Shown here: one piece after another, positions 1 to 6,223 of the stretch
Position numbering within the stretch: position 1 is the stretch's first letter
How the letters are laid out: every line of letters begins with the position of its first letter
Assembly: GCA_017403205.1 (NCBI GenBank)
Contig: JAFQOM010000097.1
Location: 1-17,566 of the forward strand
From: Clostridia bacterium
GTDB lineage: Bacteria > Bacillota_A > Clostridia > Christensenellales > UBA1242
Direction of reading: 5' to 3'
Length of the DNA: 17,566 bases
The notes under the pieces: model-generated
Seen by the model: the letters and a program-made list of their open reading frames with translations, nothing else
The model's database searches: none
Told to the model about the DNA's origin: nothing
Program-made: the position numbers and the translations under genes

Positions 1-510
1 GTTTCGTGTGTCAACTAAATTTGCTTTAATTGAATCAGAATCAATAGCATCACCAATTTTTTTATAAATAAAAATTTGGGATATTTTAATTAAAATACTA
101 ACAATTAAGAAAATTATGATTAACCAAGAAACTACAACTTGTTGAGGGCTTAAAATTTTATCAAAAGATGTTTTACATAAAAAAACACCTATTATACAAA
201 TAATAAAAGCTACAATTAAAGCAGAAATATATTCAAATCTTGCATAACCAAAAGGATGTTCCTTATCTGCTGGTTTATTTGAAACTTTGAAGCCGATCAA
301 AGTTATAACAGCAGAAATACCATCAGATAAACTATTTATTGCATCAGAAATTAATGCAACTGAACCACTTAAAACACCTATAAAAATTTTAAAAGCAAAA
401 AGAATTAAATTAGTTAATAAACCATAAATACTAGCAAAAAAGCCACATCTTGTTCTCTCTTTCTGATTATTAATTACTTTTTGATTGTTTTTAAATAAAA
501 TATCTATCAA
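1..510 (-). CDS. CDF-family cation efflux transporter, N-terminal part (partial)
   Basis: Membrane antiporter of the cation diffusion facilitator family, which exports divalent metals such as Zn, Fe or Mn. The 170 visible codons hold the first transmembrane helices. One contains the family's SDAxNSLSD metal-site signature (here LISDAINSLSDG). The conserved loop HPFGYARFEY follows, then two further hydrophobic segments, and the reading runs off the window edge at LVDTRN, so the C-terminal cytoplasmic domain is missing. An ATG at 537 is in frame, but it lies inside a good -10 box and has no ribosome binding site. I therefore prefer the TTG at 510, which has AAAAGGTG 8 bases upstream and gives a normal-length N-terminus for the family. 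It has its own promoter just below the terminator of the preceding operon. Family assignment is firm; the metal is not determinable. Confidence 0.9.
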   Translation of the reverse strand, partial: MIDILFKNNQKVINNQKERTRCGFFASIYGLLTNLILFAFKIFIGVLSGSVALISDAINSLSDGISAVITLIGFKVSNKPADKEHPFGYARFEYISALIVAFIICIIGVFLCKTSFDKILSPQQVVVSWLIIIFLIVSILIKISQIFIYKKIGDAIDSDSIKANLVDTRN

Positions 511-535
511 AATTACTACACCTTTTAATAGATAC

Positions 536-563
536 ATTATAACACCGATTATCTGTATTTCAA
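536..563 (-). promoter_or_regulatory. Promoter of the CDF transporter gene
   Basis: On the minus strand, -35 TTGAAA (563-558), a 16-base spacer and -10 TATAAT (541-536) match the sigma-A consensus well. The predicted transcript starts near 529, about 20 bases before the TTG start at 510. It lies immediately after the T-run of the preceding terminator. Confidence 0.6.
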
Positions 564-566
564 AAT

Positions 567-600
567 AAAAAAAAACTTGAACACAGTAAAAGTGTTCAAG
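567..600 (-). terminator. Terminator of the DUF6883/DUF4926 cassette
   Basis: A 9-bp perfect stem, CTTGAACAC/GTGTTCAAG (576-584 and 592-600), with a 7-base loop is followed on the minus strand by nine T (575-567). This is a classic intrinsic terminator placed about 80 bases after the stop of the immunity-like gene. Its stem core is shared with the terminator at 1730-1761. Confidence 0.85.
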
Positions 601-612
601 TTAATGTGATAG

Positions 613-645
613 TGGTGAAGCTTAGCAAATCTAAGTTTAACACCA
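613..645. other. Imperfect two-part hairpin in the 3' untranslated region
   Basis: TGGTG (613-617) pairs with CACCA (641-645), and inside it CTTAG (621-625) pairs with CTAAG (631-635) around a 5-base loop. There is no adjacent T-run, so it is not a terminator by itself. It lies between the stop of the gene at 683 and the strong terminator. Function unknown. Confidence 0.3.
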
Positions 646-682
646 GATATTATTTTATTAAAATTAAATTTTTAAGGCAAAA

Positions 683-1018
683 CTATGAATTATAATCGTA
701 AGCAATTTTATTTTTCTTTTCGCCAAGCAAGTTTACAATAAATCCATTTTCAACTTTGCACCACCATTTTGGATTTTGCAAAGGTAAATCTTTTAATATT
801 TCTTCATTTGTTACAGAACTTTCTTTTATTACTTCTAAATCTTCAATATTTATTTCAATTTGTGCATAATCTTTCCCATCTTTATCTGAAAACACTACTT
901 CAAAACAATTTGAACGAATCTCAGACATAATAATAGTTCCAATCGCACCTTTAAAAACTTTTTCTTTTTCGTATTTCTCTTTACTACATTTAACCTTTAC
1001 TAAATCTAACCATTTCAT
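683..1018 (-). CDS. DUF4926-like small protein, probable immunity/antitoxin partner
   Basis: A 111-residue soluble protein without signal peptide or membrane segment. The N-terminal half (about residues 3-64) shows the pattern I associate with DUF4926: an LDLVKV start, a central KGAIGTII turn, then FEVVFSDKDGKDYAQIEI and a final acidic strand. The C-terminal half (NPKWWCKVENGF..NLLGEKKNKIAYDY) is well ordered in composition, but I do not recognise it. The ATG lies 3 bases after the stop of the upstream gene, and its AAGGAGG ribosome binding site (1030-1036) sits inside that gene's last codons. The two are therefore almost certainly co-translated. DUF4926 proteins are, to my knowledge, often found beside DUF6883 proteins, which suggests an antidote or immunity role. 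That role is inference from position and family pairing. Confidence 0.7.
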   Translation of the reverse strand: MKWLDLVKVKCSKEKYEKEKVFKGAIGTIIMSEIRSNCFEVVFSDKDGKDYAQIEINIEDLEVIKESSVTNEEILKDLPLQNPKWWCKVENGFIVNLLGEKKNKIAYDYNS

Positions 1019-1021
1019 AAA

Positions 1022-1606
1022 TTATTTTTCCTCCTTATCAAGTATTAAAGGTGTTGCAATTTTAATTTTACCATTTGGATAAGCAATACACCCCGTATGA
1101 CAAAGATATTTTTTATTCATTTTATCAAGTTTTCCTAAAATTGTATATCTAATTTCAAAATGTTGACCATGATTATTTAAAGTACCTAAAATATATTTGT
1201 TGTTTAAGAATTCATTTATAACATTTTGAGAAATTAAATTATAAATCTCATTATAATCTTCTACTCTATATCCCATGCTTCGCATCATTGCTGATTTATA
1301 TTCATTAACAAATAAATATTTTGTTACTTTTTCAATAGGAAAAATCAAATCTACATTGTTTAACTCTGTTTTTAAATTTCTGCATTTGCATTTCATATGA
1401 TAATATAATGGCTTATTATTATTTCTAAATATTATATCATTCAAAGCAACACACAGTTTACAAGTATTTGTTGAAAAATCATCTACTGTTTCTCCATTAC
1501 AAGATTCCAAGTTTAATGATGATACATTTTTTCTTTTTACCCATTTGTCACCATTAACACCAAATAAATTCTCAACAGCATCTATTATTCCGTCAAACAA
1601 TCCCAC
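1022..1606 (-). CDS. DUF6883-like protein with N-terminal MuF-like Cys/His motif, candidate toxin
   Basis: A 194-residue protein with no signal peptide. Residues 49-75 hold C49-x2-C52-x17-H70-x2-C73-x-C75, resembling the metal-binding end of phage Mu F/SPP1 gp7-type head proteins and of MuF polymorphic toxins (CxxC...HxxCxC). Residues about 86-190 fit the DUF6883 pattern: IEKVTKYL, a conserved KS and a MGY turn, then HGQHFEIRYTILG, and a final YPNGKIKIATP strand. The first 20 residues (MGLFDGIIDAVENLFG) look like a short amphipathic helix. The start is GTG, with AAGGAGA (1611-1617) correctly spaced upstream. It is the first gene of a two-gene unit with the DUF4926-like gene. I infer a toxin with its antidote. 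Enzymatic activity is not known to me, and the gene could instead be a remnant of a larger MuF-type toxin. Confidence 0.65.
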   Translation of the reverse strand: MGLFDGIIDAVENLFGVNGDKWVKRKNVSSLNLESCNGETVDDFSTNTCKLCVALNDIIFRNNNKPLYYHMKCKCRNLKTELNNVDLIFPIEKVTKYLFVNEYKSAMMRSMGYRVEDYNEIYNLISQNVINEFLNNKYILGTLNNHGQHFEIRYTILGKLDKMNKKYLCHTGCIAYPNGKIKIATPLILDKEEK

Positions 1607-1729
1607 AAGTTCTCCTTAACCTTAGTTTTAAAAACATTTTAATATAAGAACTATTAAAAAATAATATTTAGTGCCATAATTTTAATAATAAGAAAACACT
1701 CACTTCATTCCCTTATTTCTTGCATTCTT

Positions 1730-1761
1730 AAAAAAAAAATGAACACTTATTAAAAGTGTTC
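1730..1761 (-). terminator. Terminator of tRNA-Lys
   Basis: An 8-bp stem, GAACACTT/AAGTGTTC (1741-1748 and 1754-1761), with a 5-base loop is followed on the minus strand by a run of T (complement of the A-run 1730-1739). It lies 14 bases after the CCA end of the tRNA. A shorter T-run (1762-1766) on the other side may allow weak function in the plus direction. Confidence 0.85.
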
Positions 1762-1775
1762 TTTTTAAGTTTATT

Positions 1776-1851
1776 TGGTGGACGACCAGGGACTCGAACC
1801 CTGGACCCACTGATTAAGAGTCAGTTGCTCTACCAACTGAGCTAGTCGTCC
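1776..1851 (-). tRNA. tRNA-Lys (anticodon CTT)
   Basis: Full cloverleaf of 76 bases including encoded CCA. The acceptor GGACGAC pairs with GTCGTCC. The D-arm is GCTC/GAGC with an AGTTGGTA loop. The anticodon stem ACTGA/TCAGT holds the loop CTCTTAA, giving anticodon CTT (reads AAG). The T-arm CAGGG/CCCTG holds TTCGAGT. The discriminator base is A. It has its own promoter and terminator. The two-gene accessory cassette starts just downstream of its 3' end. Confidence 0.97.
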
Positions 1852-1891
1852 AAAAAAAAGTATTAAAATTTAACAAAGAAGATTTTAATAC
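1852..1891 (-). terminator. Terminator of the zinc-ribbon gene, abutting tRNA-Lys
   Basis: A perfect 10-bp stem, GTATTAAAAT/ATTTTAATAC (1860-1869 and 1882-1891), with a 12-base loop is followed on the minus strand by eight T (1859-1852) that touch the first base of the tRNA. It would stop transcripts coming from the gene at 1952. Its 5' arm (in the minus sense) contains the -10 box of the tRNA promoter, so transcripts begun there would lack that arm and escape it. Confidence 0.75.
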
Positions 1892-1910
1892 CTTTTTTTA
1901 AAAAAGTCAA
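1882..1910 (-). promoter_or_regulatory. Promoter of tRNA-Lys
   Basis: Minus strand -35 TTGACT (1910-1905), 17-base spacer, -10 TAAAAT (1887-1882). Predicted start is near 1875, leaving a pre-tRNA leader of about 24 bases. The -10 box is embedded in the 5' arm of the preceding terminator. Confidence 0.75.
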
Positions 1911-1951
1911 TAATTTTTATAATTGATTTGTTTGTTAATTTTTAAAGGCTA

Positions 1952-2992
1952 TTAACGACCAAAGCTTATGGAAACATCTCCACTAAAAAGCGCAAGGTAG
2001 GCAGCGGCAGCGCCTATTGCAATCCAGAATAATACAACCCCTAAAATTTTCCAAACAGATTTTGGAGCACGGCCACTTGCTTTGCCTGTTTGACCATTTA
2101 TATAACAATGATAAGTTTTGTCTTTGTATTTATAGACGCTAGTCCACATAGGAACATACAAATAATTGTATCTAACATAATTAAAGTTTGTGTCACAATG
2201 GAATGTTTCTATTGAACAAGACAGGCTGGATTTAATTTTTTGGTGTATTTCGTTTATAACACTTTGTCTAGTGTTTGCACAACTAGTATGTAAGTCAACT
2301 TGAATTTGACTTGCAATAAAACCATACAAATATTCAGTTTTATAAACCTTAACATCACCAAAATTATAGTTGCCAAATTTTCTTAATTCGTGGGAAGAAA
2401 GCTCAGAGCAAGCGCTATCTAAATAATTGTTAAAAACATCTGTTCTTGTATCGTTAAACCTAATACGTCTGGTTCTTCTATTATCGCCCATACCAACAGT
2501 TTCTGTACCCGTGCCATAGTAATGAGAAGTACACATAAAGTCATAGTTATAAACTGGCACATATCTTGCTGTTAAGCCCTGAAGTTTTGCCAACCTTTTT
2601 AAGTTGTTTGGTGCAAACTTTTTCTTTTTAATCCAAGCCCTATACATTTGTATGGCGTTTTCTTGATTAATTTTAAAAGGAATAACGCCGTCAGGGATGT
2701 ACTCTATATTTAAAGTTCTTTCTAAATTAGGACTTCCGCAAGAAGGGCAGCGTGTTAACTCGTTATCTACGCCAGAAATATGTGTTCTGCCACAACTTGA
2801 ACATGTGTATTGAGTGTTTGTTGCTTTTTGAGTTCTGATAGAACTAAACTGATCATAAGCCCTTTTTAAATTGCTTGTGTTGTTTTCATTAAAACTGGTT
2901 TTTTGTCCACAATGAGAACATTTTAAATCGCCTGAATTAGGGTCGAAACTAAGTTCGCCCCCGCAACTTGGACATTGATTGTGTGTTTCCAT
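1952..2992 (-). CDS. Zinc-ribbon membrane protein, YdjG-like
   Basis: A 346-residue protein with two N-terminal TFIIB-type zinc ribbons (C7/C10-C25/C28 and C64/C67-C82/C85). A long middle region rich in Tyr, Asn and Arg follows (about 95-305), ending in YINGQTGKASGRAPKS, a segment typical of this family. One C-terminal transmembrane helix (about 313-336) leaves only a short tail, so the protein is probably anchored by its C-terminus. Relatives are often mislabelled as PriA or TFIIB because of the ribbons. With the two genes upstream it resembles the Bacillus subtilis YdjG-YdjH-YdjI set, in which membrane proteins and an SPFH protein help bring PspA to the membrane. The start ATG has AAAAGGA upstream. 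Membership in the family is likely; the exact orthology is inference. Confidence 0.75.
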   Translation of the reverse strand: METHNQCPSCGGELSFDPNSGDLKCSHCGQKTSFNENNTSNLKRAYDQFSSIRTQKATNTQYTCSSCGRTHISGVDNELTRCPSCGSPNLERTLNIEYIPDGVIPFKINQENAIQMYRAWIKKKKFAPNNLKRLAKLQGLTARYVPVYNYDFMCTSHYYGTGTETVGMGDNRRTRRIRFNDTRTDVFNNYLDSACSELSSHELRKFGNYNFGDVKVYKTEYLYGFIASQIQVDLHTSCANTRQSVINEIHQKIKSSLSCSIETFHCDTNFNYVRYNYLYVPMWTSVYKYKDKTYHCYINGQTGKASGRAPKSVWKILGVVLFWIAIGAAAAYLALFSGDVSISFGR

Positions 2993-3008
2993 AAAAAATC
3001 CTTTTGTG

Positions 3009-3024
3009 TGTTAAAATTTTAACA
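3009..3024. promoter_or_regulatory. 16-base perfect palindrome upstream of the zinc-ribbon gene
   Basis: TGTTAAAATTTTAACA is a perfect inverted repeat lying between the intercistronic hairpin and the ribosome binding site of the gene at 2992. It could be a protein-binding site or part of a promoter region (it contains TAAAAT). In DNA this AT-rich, chance is not excluded. Confidence 0.25.
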
Positions 3025-3026
3025 AT

Positions 3027-3056
3027 AAAAAAGACGGTATTAATCCATCTTTTTTT
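3027..3056 (-). terminator. Hairpin terminator between the SPFH and zinc-ribbon genes
   Basis: AAAAAAGACGG (3027-3037) faces CCATCTTTTTT (3045-3055) around a 7-base loop. The single mismatch is C-A in plus-strand RNA but G-U in minus-strand RNA, so the stem is better as a minus-strand structure. It is followed there by a T-run. It would end or attenuate transcription after the SPFH gene and before the zinc-ribbon gene. Confidence 0.6.
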
Positions 3057-3069
3057 ATAATAAATAAAA

Positions 3070-4131
3070 TTATTTTAATTTAGTTCCGCAACTTGGGCAG
3101 AATTTTGCGCCTTTATCTACTTTTTCACCGCAGCCAGGGCATGTGTTTCCAGCAGCAGCCAAAGCACCACCGCACTCATGGCAGAATTTTGCTCTTGTAG
3201 AGTTTGCAGCACCACAGTTTGGGCAGAACTTTGATTTTGTAGCAGCAGTTGTATGTTCTGTTGAAGTTGTTTTTGAAGATTTCATTGTATCTTTAATCAT
3301 TTCACCCAAAGCCATGCCTGTGCCTAATTGAGAACCTAAGCCAGCCATACCTGGATTTTTTGCTGCATCACCAATAGCTTCTGCTGATTTAAACTTAACA
3401 TATGTATCCATATTATCTTTTAAAACGCCCATAGAAGTTCTTGTATCAAGTGCCTTTTCAACTTGTTCTGGGAATGAAATATTTTCAATAACAAGGTTAG
3501 AAAGTTTTAAACCCAAACCTTCAAATTGAGAGGCAACTTGGTCTGCTGTCATTTTGTTAAATTCTAACAAGTTGCAAGCAAGGTCAAGAGCGCTAATTTT
3601 TGATTGTGCAATAGTGTCAGAAATACCAGCAACTAAAATTCCTTTTAAATAATTTGAAACACTTTCAGATGTAAATACTTGATTTGTTCCAAAAAGTTCT
3701 TTCAAAAATACTGCAGCATCATTTACTTTAAAAGCAAAGCTACCATAAGCTCTTATTCTTATAGAGCCAAAGTCTTTATCTCTCATAGTAATAGGATTTG
3801 TTGTGCCCCATTTTTGATTTGTAAATTGTTTTGTGTTAACAAAAAAGATATCTGCAGTAAAAGGTGATTTAAAACCTCTTGGCCATGCAAGTAGAGAAGA
3901 CAAAATAGGTAAATTGTTTACAATTAGGGTGTGAATTCCTGGTTGAAAAACGTCCGCTATTTTACCTTTAACCATAAATACTGCAACTTGACTTTCTCTA
4001 ACAGTAAGTTTAGATCCAATCATAATTTCTTTGCCATCCATAGGGTATTTATATACCATTGTGTTGGATGTATTATCTGTCCAGTCGATATTTTTTAAAA
4101 GTTGTGATTTGAAAAATTTAAATAATCCCAT
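3070..4131 (-). CDS. SPFH-domain protein with C-terminal double zinc ribbon, YdjI-like
   Basis: A 353-residue protein that begins with a short basic/aromatic helix (MGLFKFFKSQ). A stomatin/SPFH-type domain follows at about 25-250, including VRESQVAVFMVKGKIADVFQPGIHTL and FGSIRIRAYGSFAFKV. A Gly/Ala/Met-rich linker (260-300) leads to two zinc ribbons at the C-terminus (C303/C306-C317/C320 and C331/C334-C345/C348). This is the layout of the proteins annotated as virion core protein-like or YdjI in Bacillota. There is no true transmembrane helix; such proteins assemble at the membrane face. The start has AAAAGGA 11 bases upstream. It is 63 bases after the short membrane protein gene in the same direction, which suggests one transcript. 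A role in membrane organisation or envelope stress is from family knowledge. Confidence 0.85.
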   Translation of the reverse strand: MGLFKFFKSQLLKNIDWTDNTSNTMVYKYPMDGKEIMIGSKLTVRESQVAVFMVKGKIADVFQPGIHTLIVNNLPILSSLLAWPRGFKSPFTADIFFVNTKQFTNQKWGTTNPITMRDKDFGSIRIRAYGSFAFKVNDAAVFLKELFGTNQVFTSESVSNYLKGILVAGISDTIAQSKISALDLACNLLEFNKMTADQVASQFEGLGLKLSNLVIENISFPEQVEKALDTRTSMGVLKDNMDTYVKFKSAEAIGDAAKNPGMAGLGSQLGTGMALGEMIKDTMKSSKTTSTEHTTAATKSKFCPNCGAANSTRAKFCHECGGALAAAGNTCPGCGEKVDKGAKFCPSCGTKLK

Positions 4132-4194
4132 ATATTAATTTGTCCTTTTTAAAATTTTTGAATAACTAATTTGTTTTGATAAATTCAATAATTT

Positions 4195-4623
4195 TTATCT
4201 TAAAATTACATTGCAGCTTATAGCAGTTACTTCTTCGCCTTCAGCCAAAACAATTTTTTGGTTGTGAGCATATTCCTTAACATAAGAACCAATTCTAATG
4301 TTAAATGTTTCTGACTCGTCAGCTGTAGATAAAACTGTCCATTTTCCTGGCTTAACATAGTTTTTCTTGCCAACAATTTCTGTTACGTTTTGTTTTAAAA
4401 CAACGTCGCCACTGCCAAAAGAAATATTCATGTCGCCGTTTTCGTCAACTACTGTTTGATCTTCTGTGTATCTAACGCCTTTTTTAGTTAAAACGTCATC
4501 AACCTCGCGACCGCTCATGTTTTTTAATAGTCTGTTATATTTTTTGTTTATAAAACCAAAAACAATTCCCATTAAAAGAATAACACCAAGCAAAATTATG
4601 CAAAAAATTTGATAAATATCCAT
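4195..4623 (-). CDS. Small membrane-anchored protein of the SPFH/zinc-ribbon set
   Basis: A 142-residue protein with one N-terminal transmembrane helix (about 5-25), then a basic stretch (NKKYNRLLK). A soluble, probably beta-rich domain follows (about 60-142), with repeated short hydrophobic strands such as DMNISFGSGDVVLK, GKWTVLS, FNIRIGSYV and EVTAISCNVIL. I do not recognise a named domain. As the first gene of the minus-strand set it may play the YdjH-like partner role, but YdjH is longer, so this rests on position. The ATG is preceded by AGAGGAG. A promoter lies immediately upstream and divergent from that of the phosphohexomutase gene. Confidence 0.75.
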   Translation of the reverse strand: MDIYQIFCIILLGVILLMGIVFGFINKKYNRLLKNMSGREVDDVLTKKGVRYTEDQTVVDENGDMNISFGSGDVVLKQNVTEIVGKKNYVKPGKWTVLSTADESETFNIRIGSYVKEYAHNQKIVLAEGEEVTAISCNVILR

Positions 4624-4654
4624 ATAAACAACTCCTCTTTTAATTTATGTATTA

Positions 4655-4684
4655 AGTATATCAAAAACAAAACAAATTAAGCAA
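4655..4684 (-). promoter_or_regulatory. Promoter of the three-gene SPFH/zinc-ribbon set
   Basis: Minus strand -35 TTGCTT (4684-4679), 18-base spacer, -10 TATACT (4660-4655). It is positioned about 30 bases ahead of the ATG at 4623. The -35 match is moderate. Confidence 0.45.
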
Positions 4685-4711
4685 TAAAATTTAACAGATT
4701 GTTTAAAACAC

Positions 4712-4740
4712 TTAACTAATTTTTTTAAAAAAAGTATAAT
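4712..4740 (+). promoter_or_regulatory. Promoter of the phosphohexomutase gene
   Basis: -35 TTAACT (4712-4717), 17-base spacer, -10 TATAAT (4735-4740), about 37 bases before the ATG. It probably also serves the dUTPase gene, as no separate promoter or terminator is seen between them. Confidence 0.6.
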
Positions 4741-4776
4741 AAATTAAAAATATTAGAAAATAAGGGGCTTATTGTT

Positions 4777-6168
4777 ATGTTAAAAATAGGAACAGACGGT
4801 TTTAGAGGGATAATTGGCGAAGAGTTTACAAAAGAAAATGTTGTAAAAATAGCTCAATGTACATGCAATATTATTAAAAAATTGAAATTTAAAAAGCAAG
4901 TTGTAGTTGGATATGATAATCGCTTTATGGCAGAGTTTTATGCCAGCTGGGTAAGCGAAGTTTTGGTGGCAAACGGCATAAGCGTGTTGTTAACAGACAC
5001 ATCTGTTCCATCTCCGCTTGTTAGTTTTGCAACAAAACAACTTGACAACCAAATTGGATTAATGATAACAGCCAGTCACAATCCTTATACATATAGTGGT
5101 TTAAAAATTTTTTCAAGAGAGGGCAAGGCCTTAGAAAAAGACGTAGAAAATTTGTATAAAAAACTTTTGCCAAAGGTAAAAAAAGTAAAAACCATTGACT
5201 TTGATGAGGCATTAAAACAAGGCAAAATAACAATGTTTAATTACACAAAAGAATATGTAAAAAGTATTGTTAAATTGCTAAAAATCAAAAAGGATTTTAA
5301 ATCAAAAGTGGCTTTTAACGTTTTAAACGGCTCTTCATTAGGTGTTATAGAAGAATTAAAAAAACAATTAAAGCTAGACAAATTAAAATTATATGAAACA
5401 CAAAGGGATGTTTCTTTTAAATTAGCTTCACCTATACCAGACCAAGAAACATTAAAAGACTTCAGACAAGAAGTAATAAACCAAAAATATGACTTTGCTT
5501 TTGCTACAGATGGTGATGGCGATAGGCTTGCAGTTATTGATGATAAAGGTGAGTTTCACGACGGAAACATTTTGTGCCCACTTATTTATTATTTCGCTTA
5601 TACTCAAAAAAATCAAACGGGGGCATTTATTAAAAATTGTGCATTTTCACACATAGCAGATAAAATGTGTGAAAGACTTGGTGTTAAATTAATACAAACA
5701 CCAGTAGGATTTAAGCACATAACAAAACAATTTGTAGAAAATAATGCAGTTATAGGTGCAGAGCCTGCTGGTTGTGAGGTCGCAAATCACGTTTATACAA
5801 AAGATGGTACAGTTGTTTTTGCTTTAATTTTAGAAATTGTTGAGTTTTATCAAAAGCCACTTAGTCAAATTATTAATGATTTTAAAAACTTTTTACAATA
5901 TGATTCAAAGTATATAGAGTGTTCTTTAAAAATTAAAGATAGGTCAGTTGTTATTGATCGTTTGCAAAAACAAGATATTAAATTTAGTAAAAAAATTGCA
6001 ACAAAATTAACATTAGATGGTTTTAAATATATTTTTGAAGACGGCTCGTGGGCGTTGATTAGACTTAGCGGAACAGAAAACTTAATAAGAATTGTTATAG
6101 AGCAAGCAACACAAAAAGAATTGGACAAGATATTAAAAGAAGTAAAAAACTTTGTTTTAAAGGTTTAA
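4777..6168 (+). CDS. Alpha-D-phosphohexomutase (phosphoglucosamine/phosphogluco-mutase family)
   Basis: A 463-residue cytosolic enzyme of the four-domain phosphohexomutase superfamily, which shifts phosphate between C1 and C6 of a hexose phosphate through a phosphoserine. Visible motifs are the N-terminal GTDGFRG (5-11), the phosphoserine loop TASHNP (98-103, Ser100), the metal loop DGDGDR (245-250), GFKHI (311-315) and the phosphate-binding RLSGTEN (429-435). The sugar-recognition loop is GAEPAGC (327-333) where relatives usually have GGEESGG or GGEQSGH. The central Glu is kept and the Ser is lost, so I do not assign glmM or pgm. The start has AAGGGG upstream. It feeds envelope or storage sugar metabolism, probably with the UDP-glucose epimerase further right. 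The family is certain; the substrate is not. Confidence 0.92.
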   Translation: MLKIGTDGFRGIIGEEFTKENVVKIAQCTCNIIKKLKFKKQVVVGYDNRFMAEFYASWVSEVLVANGISVLLTDTSVPSPLVSFATKQLDNQIGLMITASHNPYTYSGLKIFSREGKALEKDVENLYKKLLPKVKKVKTIDFDEALKQGKITMFNYTKEYVKSIVKLLKIKKDFKSKVAFNVLNGSSLGVIEELKKQLKLDKLKLYETQRDVSFKLASPIPDQETLKDFRQEVINQKYDFAFATDGDGDRLAVIDDKGEFHDGNILCPLIYYFAYTQKNQTGAFIKNCAFSHIADKMCERLGVKLIQTPVGFKHITKQFVENNAVIGAEPAGCEVANHVYTKDGTVVFALILEIVEFYQKPLSQIINDFKNFLQYDSKYIECSLKIKDRSVVIDRLQKQDIKFSKKIATKLTLDGFKYIFEDGSWALIRLSGTENLIRIVIEQATQKELDKILKEVKNFVLKV

Positions 6169-6223
6169 AAAATTATTAACAAAACAGATTAAAAATTAAA
6201 AAAAACAAACAAGGAAGGTTATT

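Noticed and set aside
1636..1664. Promoter for the DUF6883/DUF4926 cassette (TTATTT-17-TAAAAT)
   Set aside because: The -35 match is poor and many AT-rich alternatives exist in 1607-1729; a promoter must be near, but I cannot place it.
3143..3867. Two plus-strand ORFs of 62 codons (3143-3331 and 3679-3867)
   Set aside because: They lie antisense within the SPFH gene; their Ala- and Cys-rich proteins simply mirror the zinc-ribbon and SPFH codons.
5021..6128. Minus-strand ORFs within the phosphohexomutase gene (5021-5233, 5865-6128)
   Set aside because: Antisense shadows of a clear conserved gene, with no ribosome binding sites or family resemblance.
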